A DNA stretch of 64,000 nt from Aureimonas glaciei. GTDB lineage: Bacteria > Pseudomonadota > Alphaproteobacteria > Rhizobiales > Rhizobiaceae. Below are positions 16,205-24,865 of this stretch, in pieces. The DNA is taken from positions 481,770-545,769 of the forward strand of contig NZ_BMJJ01000004.1 of assembly GCF_014643375.1 (NCBI RefSeq), read 5' to 3'. The translations under genes and the position numbers were made by a program. How positions within the stretch are numbered: the first letter of the stretch is position 1; each line of letters begins with the position of its first letter. Below the pieces are notes generated by a model. It worked only from the letters and a program-made list of their open reading frames with translations. It had not been told where the DNA came from and made no database searches.

Positions 16205-17404
16205 TCAGACGATCCCGCGCGCCCTGAGGCCCTCGACGGCTTCCGCGTCGAGGCCGAGCGCCTCGCGCAGCACTTCCTCGGTGTGTTCGCCGAGCCGCGG
16301 GCCGACCCAGCGCACCGCGCCGGGTGTCTCCGACAGCCGCGGCACGACGGCCTGCATGGTCAGGGCCCCGTAATCCTCGGTCTCGACCTCGACCAGGGCG
16401 CCGCGCGCCTGGAAATGCGGGTTGGCCGCTGCGTCATCGATGCCGGCGACGGGGCCGGCGGGAACGCCGGCGGCGTCCAGCCCTTCGAGCAGCGCGGTCA
16501 GCGGCAGGGTCGCCGTCCAGGCCGCGACGAGGGCGTCGAGCTCGGCCTGGCGCTCGCCGCGGGCGCGATGTGTGGCGTAGCGCGGATCGGTGGCGAGCGC
16601 CGGCTGGCCCATGAGCTCGGCGAGGCGACGAAAGATCGCGTCGCCATTGCCGGCGACGAGCACCCATTGGCCGTCGGCGGTCGGATAGAGATTGGACGGC
16701 GCGATTCCGGGAAGACCCGTGCCGGTGCGCCGCCGGACGGCGCCGGTGGCGCTGTGTTCGGCAAACACGCTCTCCATGACGCCGAGAACGGCGTCGGTGA
16801 TGCCGACATCGATGACCTGGCCGCGGCCGCTGGCATGGCGGGCGTTGAGCGCCGAGAGCACGCCGATGGTGGTGAACATGCCGGCGAGGCTGTCGCCGAT
16901 CGACAGGCCGGCGCGCGGCGGCGGCTGGTCGGGAAAGCCGCCGAGCGAGCGCATGCCGGCCATGGCCTCGGCGATGGCGCCAAAGCCGACGCGGGTCGAA
17001 TAAGGGCCGGTCTGGCCGAAACCCGAGACTCGGGCGATGATCAGCCGCGGATTGGCGGCCTGCAGCACGTCCGGCGCCATGCCCCAGCGCTCGATCGTGC
17101 CGGGCCGAAAGTTCTCGATCAGCACGTCGGCTTCGGCGAGCAATGCGCGGGCGATCTCGGTGCCCTCGGGCTGGCGGAGGTCGAGCGTCAGCGAGCGCTT
17201 GTTGCGCGCGATGACCGGCCACCACAGCGCCTTGCCCTCGCGCTGCACGACGCCCCATTGCCGCATCGAGTCGCCGGTCCCCGGCGGTTCGATCTTGACG
17301 ACATGGGCGCCTTGGTCGGCGAGGAGCTGGCCGCAGAAGGGGCCGGCGATGAACGAGCCCATCTCGACGACGCGCAGGCCGTCGAGGGCACCGGCGCCGC
17401 TCAC
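16205..17404 (-). CDS. CaiB/BaiF family (class III) CoA-transferase
   Basis: A 399-aa family III CoA-transferase. Landmarks are LDGLRVVEMGSFIAGPFCGQ near the N-terminus, VKIEPPGTGD, VLIENFRPGTIERWG, and GDSLAG with the likely catalytic Asp at about residue 171. These enzymes move CoA between carboxylic acids through an aspartyl-CoA intermediate. The start is a GTG at 17404 that overlaps the GntR stop by 4 bases and is preceded by GGAG. The frame stays open upstream as far as 18193, but that part is antisense shadow. The human relative SUGCT accepts glutarate and HMG, which fits a lyase-coupled role here; the actual acid is unknown. Confidence 0.92.
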   Translation of the reverse strand: MSGAGALDGLRVVEMGSFIAGPFCGQLLADQGAHVVKIEPPGTGDSMRQWGVVQREGKALWWPVIARNKRSLTLDLRQPEGTEIARALLAEADVLIENFRPGTIERWGMAPDVLQAANPRLIIARVSGFGQTGPYSTRVGFGAIAEAMAGMRSLGGFPDQPPPRAGLSIGDSLAGMFTTIGVLSALNARHASGRGQVIDVGITDAVLGVMESVFAEHSATGAVRRRTGTGLPGIAPSNLYPTADGQWVLVAGNGDAIFRRLAELMGQPALATDPRYATHRARGERQAELDALVAAWTATLPLTALLEGLDAAGVPAGPVAGIDDAAANPHFQARGALVEVETEDYGALTMQAVVPRLSETPGAVRWVGPRLGEHTEEVLREALGLDAEAVEGLRARGIV

Positions 17405-18066
17405 TTGCGCGCTCCGACCACGACCAGCCCCGCGGCGCCGCGGGCATTGCCCATCAGCGCCTCGACATGGCGGGACTGGGTGCTCTGTGCGTGTTCGGTG
17501 ACGGCGGCGACCGCGGTCGCCACGTCGCGGCGGCGGACGATGTCGAGGATGTTCATGTGCTCGGTGACGGTGCGCTGGCGCCCTTCCAGGCTGCGAATTT
17601 CCAGCCAGCGGGCGCGGGCGAGGCGGGTCATCACGTCCTCGACGGCGCGCACGAAAAACAGGTTGCCCGACAGCCGCGCCAGCTCGACGTGAAAGTCGCG
17701 GCCGGCGCGGTGCCATTCGTCGAGGGACATGTCCATGGTCACCGACACTACCATCTCGGCGATGCCGTCGATCTCCTCGGGTCTCGCCCGCTGGCAGGCC
17801 AGCGTCACCGCTTCGCGTTCCACGGCGGCGCGAAACTCCGACGCCGCCTCGATCTCCTGGAAGGACAAAGGCGTCACCGACCAGCCGCGGTCGTCGCGCT
17901 GGACGAGGCCGTCGACCTCGAGCCGCGACAGGGCGGCGCGGATCGGGGTGCGCGAGCCGCCATAGAGGGCCTCGAACTGGCGCTCGCTGAAAGCGTGGCC
18001 GGGGCTGAGGGTAAGGGACAGGATGTCCCCGCGGATCGTCTCGTAGAGGCGGTGCATCTGGGACAA
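17401..18066 (-). CDS. GntR family regulator, FCD subfamily
   Basis: A 221-aa GntR regulator. The winged helix spans MHRLYETIRGDILSLTLSPG and YGGSRTPIRAALSRLEVDG, and a helical FCD domain follows with FHVELARLSGN and a TEHMNIL histidine. The TTG at 18066 has a GGAG ribosome site at good spacing; the ATG at 18057 is the alternative. It is the first gene of the CoA-transferase, alcohol dehydrogenase, lyase and aldehyde dehydrogenase operon and is translationally coupled to it. An almost certain operator palindrome lies 30 bases upstream, so it probably autoregulates the operon and may also act on the TRAP genes upstream. Confidence 0.9.
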   Translation of the reverse strand: MSQMHRLYETIRGDILSLTLSPGHAFSERQFEALYGGSRTPIRAALSRLEVDGLVQRDDRGWSVTPLSFQEIEAASEFRAAVEREAVTLACQRARPEEIDGIAEMVVSVTMDMSLDEWHRAGRDFHVELARLSGNLFFVRAVEDVMTRLARARWLEIRSLEGRQRTVTEHMNILDIVRRRDVATAVAAVTEHAQSTQSRHVEALMGNARGAAGLVVVGARK

Positions 18067-18084
18067 GAAAGCACTCCGAAAGCG

Positions 18085-18107
18085 TGGTATCCCGCTCGGT
18101 ATACCGA
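18085..18107. promoter_or_regulatory. GntR-type operator in front of the regulator operon
   Basis: A perfect 12-base palindrome, TCGGTATACCGA, occupies 18096-18107, and TGGTATCCC lies next to it at 18085-18093. The site is 19-42 bases before the regulator start, where binding would block transcription. GGTATACC-type cores are common in FCD GntR operators. The TGGTATCCC element recurs near 22.1 kb and, inverted, near 27.7 kb. Confidence 0.55.
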
Positions 18108-18238
18108 AATGATCGGCGGAAGAAAAGCCTCTGGCGCGACGTGGCCGCGCAATTTTCCGATCTGGTCTCTGTTGCTGAGACCCCGTCGTTCACGGGTCTC
18201 CTCGGCGTCTCGCCCGGCGCCGCGGTGACGGGAGGCCG

Positions 18239-19117
18239 CTAGCCGATGGCGTTGATGCGCCGATAGGCTGAGATCACCTGGCTGTCGTCGGCGGCGCCGT
18301 CGCCCGCGCCCGAAGCCGAGAGGAAGAGCTGGTGCGCCATGGCGGCCAAGGGCAGGGCGGCCTTGGCGTCGCGGCCGGCCTCCATGACGATGCCGAGATC
18401 CTTGACGAAGATGTCGACCGTGCTGGTGATGCCGGGCGCCTCCTCCAGCATGCGCGGCCCGCGGTCGCGCAGCATCCAGCTCGATGCCGCCGAACCGCCG
18501 ACGATCTGCAGGAGGACGTCCATGTCGACGCCGACCTTCATGCCGAGCGACAGCGCCTCGGCCGCGGCGGCCAAATGCACGCCGCAGAGCAGCTGGTTGA
18601 TCGACTTGACGACGGCCCCCTGGCCCGGCGTCTCGCCGACATGGAAGAGCTTGTCGCCCATGGCGGCGAGCACCGGCCGTACCTTTTCTAGGACGGGCGC
18701 CGGGCAGGCGGCCATGATGCTGAGGCTGGCCGCGATCGCCCCGGCGACGCCGCCCGAGACCGGGCAGTCGACGAAGGACCGGCCTTCGGCCTCGACCTTG
18801 GCGGCGAGCGCCTCGACCGCGCCGGGCGGGCAGGTGGACATCAGGCAGACCGTGCCGCCCGGTGTCATCGCTGCCAGCGCCCCGTCGTCGAAGAGGACGC
18901 TGCGGGCCTGGTCGATGTTGACGACCATCAGCACCAGCACCTCGGCGCCGGACGCCGCCGCCGCGACCGTCGCCGCGGCCTTTCCGCCGGCGGCCTCGAG
19001 GGCCGCGCCGGCGTCCGTACGGATGTCAGTGCCGGTGACGGCGAAGCCCGCCGCAACGAGGTTTTTCGCCATCGGCAGGCCCATGGAGCCGAGGCCGACG
19101 AAGCCGATCTGTGTCAC
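18239..19117 (-). CDS. NAD(P)-dependent beta-hydroxyacid dehydrogenase (3-hydroxyisobutyrate dehydrogenase family)
   Basis: A 292-aa beta-hydroxyacid dehydrogenase. The Rossmann motif GFVGLGSMGLPMAKNL lies at the N-terminus. The substrate-binding signature DCPVSGGVAGA and the catalytic Lys segment GQGAVVKSINQLL follow. The family oxidises 3-hydroxyisobutyrate, tartronate semialdehyde, glycerate-type or related beta-hydroxyacids. I start it at a GTG (19117) with AGGA about 7 bases upstream; the frame runs open far upstream, but that is overlap with the transporter genes in another frame. It is 20 bases after the TRAP large permease gene and probably acts on the imported compound or an early product. 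Confidence 0.9.
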   Translation of the reverse strand: MTQIGFVGLGSMGLPMAKNLVAAGFAVTGTDIRTDAGAALEAAGGKAAATVAAAASGAEVLVLMVVNIDQARSVLFDDGALAAMTPGGTVCLMSTCPPGAVEALAAKVEAEGRSFVDCPVSGGVAGAIAASLSIMAACPAPVLEKVRPVLAAMGDKLFHVGETPGQGAVVKSINQLLCGVHLAAAAEALSLGMKVGVDMDVLLQIVGGSAASSWMLRDRGPRMLEEAPGITSTVDIFVKDLGIVMEAGRDAKAALPLAAMAHQLFLSASGAGDGAADDSQVISAYRRINAIG

Positions 19118-19137
19118 GCGCGTATCCTTGCAGGAGG

Positions 19138-20400
19138 TCAATAGAGCGTCAGCGCGGGGACGTAGGAGATCAGGCCGAGCACCGTCAGCGCCACGAGATA
19201 GAAGGGCCAGAGTTCGCGCACAACGGCGAGGATCGGCACCCGGGCGATCGCCGCGCCGATGAACAGCGTGGTGCCGATCGGCGGGGTAAACAGGCCGATC
19301 GACAGGTTGATCGCCACCATGATGCCGAGCTGGATCGGGTCGATGCCGATCGCCTGGCCGATAGCGACGAAGGTCGGGCCGAGCAGCAGGATGGCGGCGG
19401 GCAGGTCGAGGAACATGCCGACGAAGAGCATGATCAGGTTCATCGCTAGGATGATCAGCCAGGGCTCCTGCAGTACCGTCATCGCCCAGTTGGCGACGAT
19501 CGCCGGCACCCGCTCGGTGATGAGGACATGGCCGACGAGACTGGAGGCGGTGATCACCAGCATGACCACACCGGTGGTCACCGCTGTCGTCACCAGCGCG
19601 TCGCGTAGTCGCGCAAGCGTGAGATCCCGGTAGAGAAGCGTGCTGACGACGATGGCATAGGCCACGGCGATGACGCTGACCTCGGTGGGCGTGGCGATGC
19701 CAAGCCGCAGGAGCGCGATGATGAAGACCGGCATCAGCAAGGCCGGCGCCGCGGTCACGAGGGACGCGCCGAGCGCCCTGAGGCCGCCGCCGCCGCCCTC
19801 GAGCCGCGGAAAGCTGCGCATGCGGCCGCTGACATAGCAGACGACCATCATGCCGGCGGCGAGCAGCAGGCCGGGAAGCACCGCGGCGATGAACAGCGAG
19901 GCGATCGAGGCGTTGGAGACCGTCGCGTAGATGATCAGCGGAATTGAGGGGGGTATGAGGCCGGCGATCACCGAGGAGGAGGAGGTGACGGCGGCGGCGA
20001 AGGCGGCGGGGTATCCCTCGCGCTTTTGCCAGGGGATCAGCATCGAGCCGAGCGCCGAGGCTTCCGCCACGGCCGAGCCGGAGACGCCGCCGAAGACGGT
20101 CGAGCCGACGACGCTGACCTGCCCGAGGCCGCCGTGGAAGCGGCCGACCAGCGCCGCGGCGAAGGCGACGAGCTGCTTGCCGAGCGTGCCCGACATCATC
20201 AGCGAGCCCGAGAGGATGAAAAAGGGAATGGCCAGGAGCGGAAAGCTCTGGGTCGGCTGGAACAGCTTGACCACGGCGATAACGGCGGGAACGCCACCGA
20301 GGAACAGCACCGCGGAGCCCGCCGCGATGACCAGGGCATAGCCGACCGGAAAGGCGCAGACGAGCAGCAGCGCGAAGACCGAGACCATCATGACCGTCAT
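19138..20400 (-). CDS. dctM: TRAP transporter large permease (DctM type)
   Basis: A 420-aa, 12-span type permease. It shows the family segments FPLLAIPFFILSGSLM, GSTVFGGVSGSAVAEAS, LIPPSIPLIIYA and FTPPIGTTLFIGAA. The ATG at 20400 overlaps the small permease stop by 4 bases. It is part of the P-Q-M set starting at 21.9 kb. The dehydrogenase gene follows at once, so this transporter probably feeds the catabolic block of this region. Confidence 0.93.
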   Translation of the reverse strand: MTVMMVSVFALLLVCAFPVGYALVIAAGSAVLFLGGVPAVIAVVKLFQPTQSFPLLAIPFFILSGSLMMSGTLGKQLVAFAAALVGRFHGGLGQVSVVGSTVFGGVSGSAVAEASALGSMLIPWQKREGYPAAFAAAVTSSSSVIAGLIPPSIPLIIYATVSNASIASLFIAAVLPGLLLAAGMMVVCYVSGRMRSFPRLEGGGGGLRALGASLVTAAPALLMPVFIIALLRLGIATPTEVSVIAVAYAIVVSTLLYRDLTLARLRDALVTTAVTTGVVMLVITASSLVGHVLITERVPAIVANWAMTVLQEPWLIILAMNLIMLFVGMFLDLPAAILLLGPTFVAIGQAIGIDPIQLGIMVAINLSIGLFTPPIGTTLFIGAAIARVPILAVVRELWPFYLVALTVLGLISYVPALTLY

Positions 20401-20963
20401 AGCGTGTGCTCCGGTTCCTCGGCGAAGATGATGCGCGGATCCTCGGCATAGAGCACCCGGACGAGGTACACCGCACAGGTCAGGACGATGCCGACGAAGC
20501 CGAAGATCATCGCCGAATAGGCGTAGAACTGCGGAATGCCGGTCAGCGGAAACAGCTGGTGGCCGGTCACCTTGATCACGTCGATGGCGACGAAGGCGAG
20601 ATAGGCGAAGGTGACGAGGATGAGCACCTGCATCGCCACCAGGAGGACGCGGGCGGCGGCGCGGCCCAGGGCGTCGAGGAGGAGCGAGACCGAAATGTGG
20701 GCGCCACGATGCGCCGCTAGGACGATGCCGCCCATGACGAGCCAGGGAAACAGGAGGTTCGGGACCTCGGCCGGCCAGCCGAGGCCGCGTGTGGTGAGAT
20801 AGCGGACGATGACGTCCGCCATCAGGGCGAGGAAGATCGCCACGATCGAGAGCACGCCGATCGTCGAGGCGACGAGGCCGATGCCCTGGTCGATGAAGTT
20901 GGCAACGCGCAGGGCGACTGGCGCCGCCCTGCCGTCGCCGGGCATCTGCCCCGCGCGGTTCAT
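20397..20963 (-). CDS. dctQ: TRAP transporter small permease (DctQ type)
   Basis: A 188-aa membrane protein with four predicted spans and the typical PEVPNLLFPWLVMGG and GAHISVSLLLD segments of small TRAP permeases. The ATG at 20963 overlaps the dctP stop by 4 bases; an upstream in-frame extension is arginine-rich antisense shadow. It bridges the binding protein and the large permease in a tightly coupled P-Q-M operon. Confidence 0.9.
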   Translation of the reverse strand: MNRAGQMPGDGRAAPVALRVANFIDQGIGLVASTIGVLSIVAIFLALMADVIVRYLTTRGLGWPAEVPNLLFPWLVMGGIVLAAHRGAHISVSLLLDALGRAAARVLLVAMQVLILVTFAYLAFVAIDVIKVTGHQLFPLTGIPQFYAYSAMIFGFVGIVLTCAVYLVRVLYAEDPRIIFAEEPEHTL

Positions 20964-21931
20964 TTCTTCGCCGCAGCCGCCGCAGCGACCATCTCGTCGA
21001 CGAGCTCGGGATAGGTCTCGCGCCACTTGTCGTAGACGGACTTGGTCGCATCGACGAAGGCCTGCGATTCCACCTCATTGAAGACGACGCCGGCCTCTTC
21101 CAGCGTTGCGCGGAGCTTCGCTTCGTCGCTCTGCGAGCGTTCGCGGTTGAACTTGCCCGCTTCCAGCGCCGCCTCGCGGATCGCCGCCTGGTCCTCGGGG
21201 GTGAAGGTATCGAAGATGATCTTGCTGGCGACGAGCAGGGTCGCTTCGTACTTGTGGTTGGTCAGCGAAATGTACTTCTGCACCTCGTACAGCTTGGAGG
21301 AGTAGATGTTGATCAGCGGGTTTTCCTGGCCGTCGACGACGCCCTGCTGCAGAGCGATGTAGAGCTCGGAGAAGGCGAGCGGCGTCGGGTTGGCTCCGAG
21401 CGCGTTGAAGATGTCGATGGTGATCGGATCGGGCGGTGTGCGGATCTTCAGGCCGGCGAGGTCCGCGGGCTTGGTGATCGGCCGCGTGCTGTTGCTGGTC
21501 TGGCGGATGCCGTTGTCCCAGAAGGCGAGGATGACGAGGCCCTGCGCTTCGGCAGCGGCGGCGAGCTTCTCGCCGACCGGGCCGTCCATGACCTCCCAGG
21601 CCTGCGGCAGGTTCTCGAACAGGAAGGGCAGGCCGAGCACGGCGATCTCGGGCACGACGGCCGAGGTGGTGCCCTGCGAGTTGGCGCTGAAGGCCAGCGT
21701 TCCCAGGCGCATGTTGGTCAGCGCCTCGGCGTCCTCGCCGAACTGCGCGCTGCCGCCGACGTCGATCTTCACGCGGCCGGCGGTCTTTTCGGCGACGAGC
21801 TCGGAGAAGCGCAGCGAGGCGTCCGACTTCGGATTGCCGGGCGCCGCGTTGTGCGAGAGCTGGTACTGGGCCATCGCCGATGTCGAGTAGAGCGCGATCG
21901 CGGCAGCGATGGCGAGCAGGGACTTCTTCAT
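20960..21931 (-). CDS. dctP: TRAP transporter substrate-binding protein (DctP type)
   Basis: A 323-aa periplasmic binding protein. It has a signal peptide (MKKSLLAIAAAIALYSTSAMA, cleavage at about residue 21) and the DctP/TeaA-type pattern, including LKIRTPPDPITIDIFNALGA with the carboxylate-binding Arg region and GVVDGQENPLINIYS. A GGGAGGA ribosome site precedes the ATG at 21931; an upstream in-frame extension is not supported. The gap of about 205 bases in front holds an inverted repeat that may be its operator. It probably binds a hydroxy- or keto-acid. Confidence 0.93.
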   Translation of the reverse strand: MKKSLLAIAAAIALYSTSAMAQYQLSHNAAPGNPKSDASLRFSELVAEKTAGRVKIDVGGSAQFGEDAEALTNMRLGTLAFSANSQGTTSAVVPEIAVLGLPFLFENLPQAWEVMDGPVGEKLAAAAEAQGLVILAFWDNGIRQTSNSTRPITKPADLAGLKIRTPPDPITIDIFNALGANPTPLAFSELYIALQQGVVDGQENPLINIYSSKLYEVQKYISLTNHKYEATLLVASKIIFDTFTPEDQAAIREAALEAGKFNRERSQSDEAKLRATLEEAGVVFNEVESQAFVDATKSVYDKWRETYPELVDEMVAAAAAAKK

Positions 21932-22111
21932 GCATTCCTCCCGGGGGGTGTGGTGACAGCAGATTATTGGACGGCCGCTCTTGGGGCGGCTCGGGGCGGA
22001 GCCTTTGGCCCCGTGCTTCTTTTTGGCGAACAGACCCTGGTTTCGACGCGCCGACGATGCGGCGGATGCCCCGAAAGGCAGATTTCGGGACGGGTTGTGT
22101 TCAGCCCAACA

Positions 22112-22135
22112 TTGGTATCCCAACTGGGATGCCAA
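22112..22135. promoter_or_regulatory. operator-like inverted repeat before the TRAP genes
   Basis: Two 11-base arms, TTGGTATCCCA and TGGGATGCCAA, flank a 2-base spacer and differ from perfect symmetry at one position. The repeat starts just past the transketolase stop codon and about 180 bases before the dctP start. The left arm contains the TGGTATCCC element also found beside the GntR palindrome near 18.1 kb, so the same regulator may bind both. Confidence 0.5.
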
Positions 22136-22136
22136 A

Positions 22137-23156
22137 TCAACTCCAGGCCTTGACCGATGCCACGATCTCCGACGTTGAGATCTTGTAGCGGTCGTGCAGG
22201 GTCGGCAGCGCGCCGGCGTCGAGAAAGGCGTCGGGCAAAGCGATCTGGTGGAAGGCGGGCGGGGTGATGCCGGCGCGCATCAAGGTTCCCGCCACCGCCT
22301 CGCCGAGGCCGCCGACGATCGAATGGTTTTCGGCCACCACCACCATGCGGCCGGTCCTGGCCGCCTCGCGCTTAATCGTCTCGACGTCGAGCGGCTTGAT
22401 CGTGGCGACGTGCAGCACGGCGGCGTCGATGCTGTCGGCGGCGAGCGCCGCGGCGGCTTCCAGCGCCCGCATGGTCATGATGCCGGTGGAGATGAACAGG
22501 ACGTCACGCCCGTCGCGCAGCATCTTGGCCTTGCCGAACTCGAAGCTGTAGCCGTATTCGTCGAGCACCATCGGCACGTGGCCGCGCAGGAGGCGCATGT
22601 AGACCGGACCCTGATGGGCGGCGATCACCGGCACCGCGGTCTCGACGTCGCGGGCGTCGCAGGGGTCGATGATCGCCATGTTCGGGAGCGCGCGGAAGAT
22701 CGCCAGATCGTCTGTCGCCTGGTGGCTCGGGCCATAGCCCGTGGTGAGGCCGGGCAGGGCGCAGCAAATCTTGACGTTCAGCTTCTCCTCGGCGATCGCC
22801 ATGCAGATGAAGTCGTAGGCGCGGCGCGAGGCGAAGACGGCATAGGTGGTGGCGAAGGGCATGAAGCCCTCGCGCGCCAGCCCTGCGGCAGCGCTCATCA
22901 GCAGCTGCTCGGCCATGCCCATCTGGTAGAAGCGGTCGGGATGAGCCTGCGCGAAGATGTGCAGGTCGGTGTATTTGGCGAGATCGGCGGTGAGGCCGAC
23001 GAGGTCGGGCCGCTCCTCCGCGAGCTTCACCAGCGCGTGGCCGAAGGGGGCGGAGACGGTGCGCTGGCCATCGGCGGCGAGCGAGGCGATCATCGCCGAG
23101 GTCGTCAGCCGCTTCTTCGGCGCGGCGGCCACGGGAGCGTTCGTGCCTGCGGTCAT
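22137..23156 (-). CDS. transketolase C-terminal subunit family
   Basis: A 339-aa protein matching the pyrimidine-binding and C-terminal domains of transketolase, encoded apart from the N-terminal half. MGMAEQLLMSAAAGLA contains the Glu that activates the thiamine diphosphate ring. AGLAREGFMPFATTYAVF, GPSHQATDDLAIFRALPNM and the C-terminal VVAENHSIVGGLGEAV are family features. The ATG at 23156 overlaps the N-subunit stop by 4 bases. Split transketolases of this type are often catabolic and transfer or remove a two-carbon ketol unit. The partner substrate is unknown. Confidence 0.92.
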   Translation of the reverse strand: MTAGTNAPVAAAPKKRLTTSAMIASLAADGQRTVSAPFGHALVKLAEERPDLVGLTADLAKYTDLHIFAQAHPDRFYQMGMAEQLLMSAAAGLAREGFMPFATTYAVFASRRAYDFICMAIAEEKLNVKICCALPGLTTGYGPSHQATDDLAIFRALPNMAIIDPCDARDVETAVPVIAAHQGPVYMRLLRGHVPMVLDEYGYSFEFGKAKMLRDGRDVLFISTGIMTMRALEAAAALAADSIDAAVLHVATIKPLDVETIKREAARTGRMVVVAENHSIVGGLGEAVAGTLMRAGITPPAFHQIALPDAFLDAGALPTLHDRYKISTSEIVASVKAWS

Positions 23157-24001
23157 TTCTGCCTCCCGGCGTCGAGCGCATCCAGCGCCAGCGTCCACTC
23201 GTCGGCGTCGACGCGGATGAAATGCGCGCTTTCGCGCGCCTCGAGGAAGGGCACGCCCTTGCCCATCTTGGTGTCGCAGATGACGATGCGTGGCTGGCGC
23301 CCGGGGGCCGCGCGTGCCTCGTCGAAGGCGCGGGCGACGCCCTCGAGGTCGTTGCCGTCGACGCGCCGGACGAACCAGCCGAAAGCCTCGAACTTGGCCG
23401 CGAGCGGCTCGAAGCCGAGCATCTTGGTCGACGGACCGTCGGCCTGCTGGTTGTTGACGTCGACGATGGCGATGAGGTTGTCGAGGCCGTGGTGGGGCGC
23501 CGACAGCGCCGCCTCCCAGGTCGAGCCCTCGTCGAGCTCGCCGTCCGACAGGAGGTTGTAGACGAAGGCCTTGGAGCCCTTGCGCTTCAGCCCGAGGCAC
23601 ATGCCGACGGCGATGCCGAGGCCCTGGCCGAGCGAGCCGCCGGTGATCTCCATGCCTGGCGTATAGGCCGCCATGCCCGACATCGGCAGCCGCGAGTCGT
23701 CGCTGCCGTAGGACTCGAGCTCCTCCTCGGGCAGGATGCCGGCCTCGATCAGAACGGCATAGAGGGCGATGGCATAGTGGCCGATGGACAGCAGGAAGCG
23801 GTCGCGCCCTTCCCATTCCGGGTCTTCCGGGCGGAAGGTCATGGCGTGGAAATAGGCCACGGCCAGAACGTCGGCGATGCCGAGCGCCTGGCCGACATAG
23901 CCCTGGCCCTGGACCTCGCCCATCCTCACCGCGTTGCGGCGGATGCGGTAGGCGCGTTCGGCCAGGCTGACATTGGTCAGGGGCGGCGAGGGCGGTGCCA
24001 T
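23153..24001 (-). CDS. transketolase N-terminal subunit family
   Basis: A 282-aa protein equal to the thiamine-diphosphate-binding half of transketolase. GGSLGQGLGIAVGMCLG, the metal and cofactor motif LSDGELDEGSTWEAA, and VDVNNQQADG are present. A GGAGGAG ribosome site precedes the ATG at 24001. It is the first half of a split enzyme with the overlapping downstream gene, and it follows the SDR gene by 114 bases. In a catabolic operon with a TRAP transporter it may act on a keto-sugar acid or deoxy-sugar intermediate produced by the dehydrogenase. Confidence 0.92.
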   Translation of the reverse strand: MAPPSPPLTNVSLAERAYRIRRNAVRMGEVQGQGYVGQALGIADVLAVAYFHAMTFRPEDPEWEGRDRFLLSIGHYAIALYAVLIEAGILPEEELESYGSDDSRLPMSGMAAYTPGMEITGGSLGQGLGIAVGMCLGLKRKGSKAFVYNLLSDGELDEGSTWEAALSAPHHGLDNLIAIVDVNNQQADGPSTKMLGFEPLAAKFEAFGWFVRRVDGNDLEGVARAFDEARAAPGRQPRIVICDTKMGKGVPFLEARESAHFIRVDADEWTLALDALDAGRQK

Positions 24002-24089
24002 GGGCTTCTCCTCCAGACGGGGCGATGGGGACGACCGCCCTGTGCGCCGCGATCCGGCGCGCCGGGATCGGGCGTGATCAGGGCGAGGC

Positions 24090-24108
24090 CAGCCGGCGTC
24101 GCCGGCTG
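24090..24108 (-). terminator. hairpin between SDR and transketolase genes
   Basis: A 7-base-pair stem (CAGCCGG / CCGGCTG) with a 5-base loop starts 7 bases past the SDR stop on the minus strand. It has no T-run. It may partly terminate or process the message before the transketolase genes. Confidence 0.3.
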
Positions 24109-24115
24109 ACGCGGC

Positions 24116-24865
24116 TCAATGGATCAGCATGCCGCCATTGACGTCGATCGTCGCGCCGGTGACGTAGGCCGACAGGTCCGAGGCGAGGAAAAGATAGATC
24201 CCCGCCACATCGTCGGCGCTGCCCAGCCGGTCGAGCGGAATGTTCTTGCGGATGTCGAGACGCATCTCGTCGGTCAGCATGCCGCCGGTGATGTCGGTCT
24301 CGATCAGACCGGGGGTGACGCAGTTGACGCGGATCTTGTCCGGGCCGAACTCGCGTGCCATCGCCTTGGCAAGGCCGAGCACGCCGGCCTTGGCGGCGGA
24401 ATAATGCGGGCCACCGAAAATGCCGCCGCCGCGCTGCGCCGAGACCGAGGACATGCAGGCGATTGAGCCGCCGCCTTGCGCCTGCATCGCGGGGATCACG
24501 GCCTGGCTGAGCAGCAGCACGCCGGTGAGGTTGACGTCCATGATGCGCGACCAGTCGGCGATGCCGATGTCGAGCAGTTTGATCTTCTGGGTGATGCCGG
24601 CATTGTTGATGAGGATGTCGATGCGGCCGAAGGCGGAAAGGACGGCCGCGACGGCGTCGCGGCAGGCGCCGGAATCGGTGACGTCGCAGCCGAGGCCGAT
24701 ATGGCCTTCGCCGAGCGAGGCCGCCGCCGTCTCGGCCGCCGCCGCATCGATATCGAGAATGGCAACGCGCGCGCCCTCGGCAGCAAAGCGCCGGGCAGTG
24801 GCCAGCCCGATGCCCCGCGCACTGGCGGCGCCTGAAATCACGGCGAATTTGCCCTGAAGAAGCAT
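24116..24865 (-). CDS. short-chain dehydrogenase/reductase (SDR)
   Basis: A 249-aa classical SDR. The cofactor loop is SGAASARGIGLA, the NNAG motif is present, and the catalytic Ser-Tyr-Lys are in CMSSVSAQ and HYSAAKAG. The C-terminal PGLIETDI and TGATIDVNGG strands are standard. The ATG at 24865 has a strong GGGAGGGA ribosome site; a longer frame up to 24976 is not supported. It probably oxidises a hydroxyl on the substrate before the split transketolase acts. Two TACCGGAT direct repeats (24879 and 24889) sit just upstream and may be part of its control region. Confidence 0.9.
   Translation of the reverse strand: MLLQGKFAVISGAASARGIGLATARRFAAEGARVAILDIDAAAAETAAASLGEGHIGLGCDVTDSGACRDAVAAVLSAFGRIDILINNAGITQKIKLLDIGIADWSRIMDVNLTGVLLLSQAVIPAMQAQGGGSIACMSSVSAQRGGGIFGGPHYSAAKAGVLGLAKAMAREFGPDKIRVNCVTPGLIETDITGGMLTDEMRLDIRKNIPLDRLGSADDVAGIYLFLASDLSAYVTGATIDVNGGMLIH

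Noticed and set aside
16205..23816. Apparent giant fusions of the CoA-transferase, the beta-hydroxyacid dehydrogenase and the transketolase with upstream sequence
   Set aside because: The upstream parts are antisense or out-of-frame shadows of neighbouring genes. Good starts with ribosome sites at 17404, 19117 and 23156 give proteins of normal family length.
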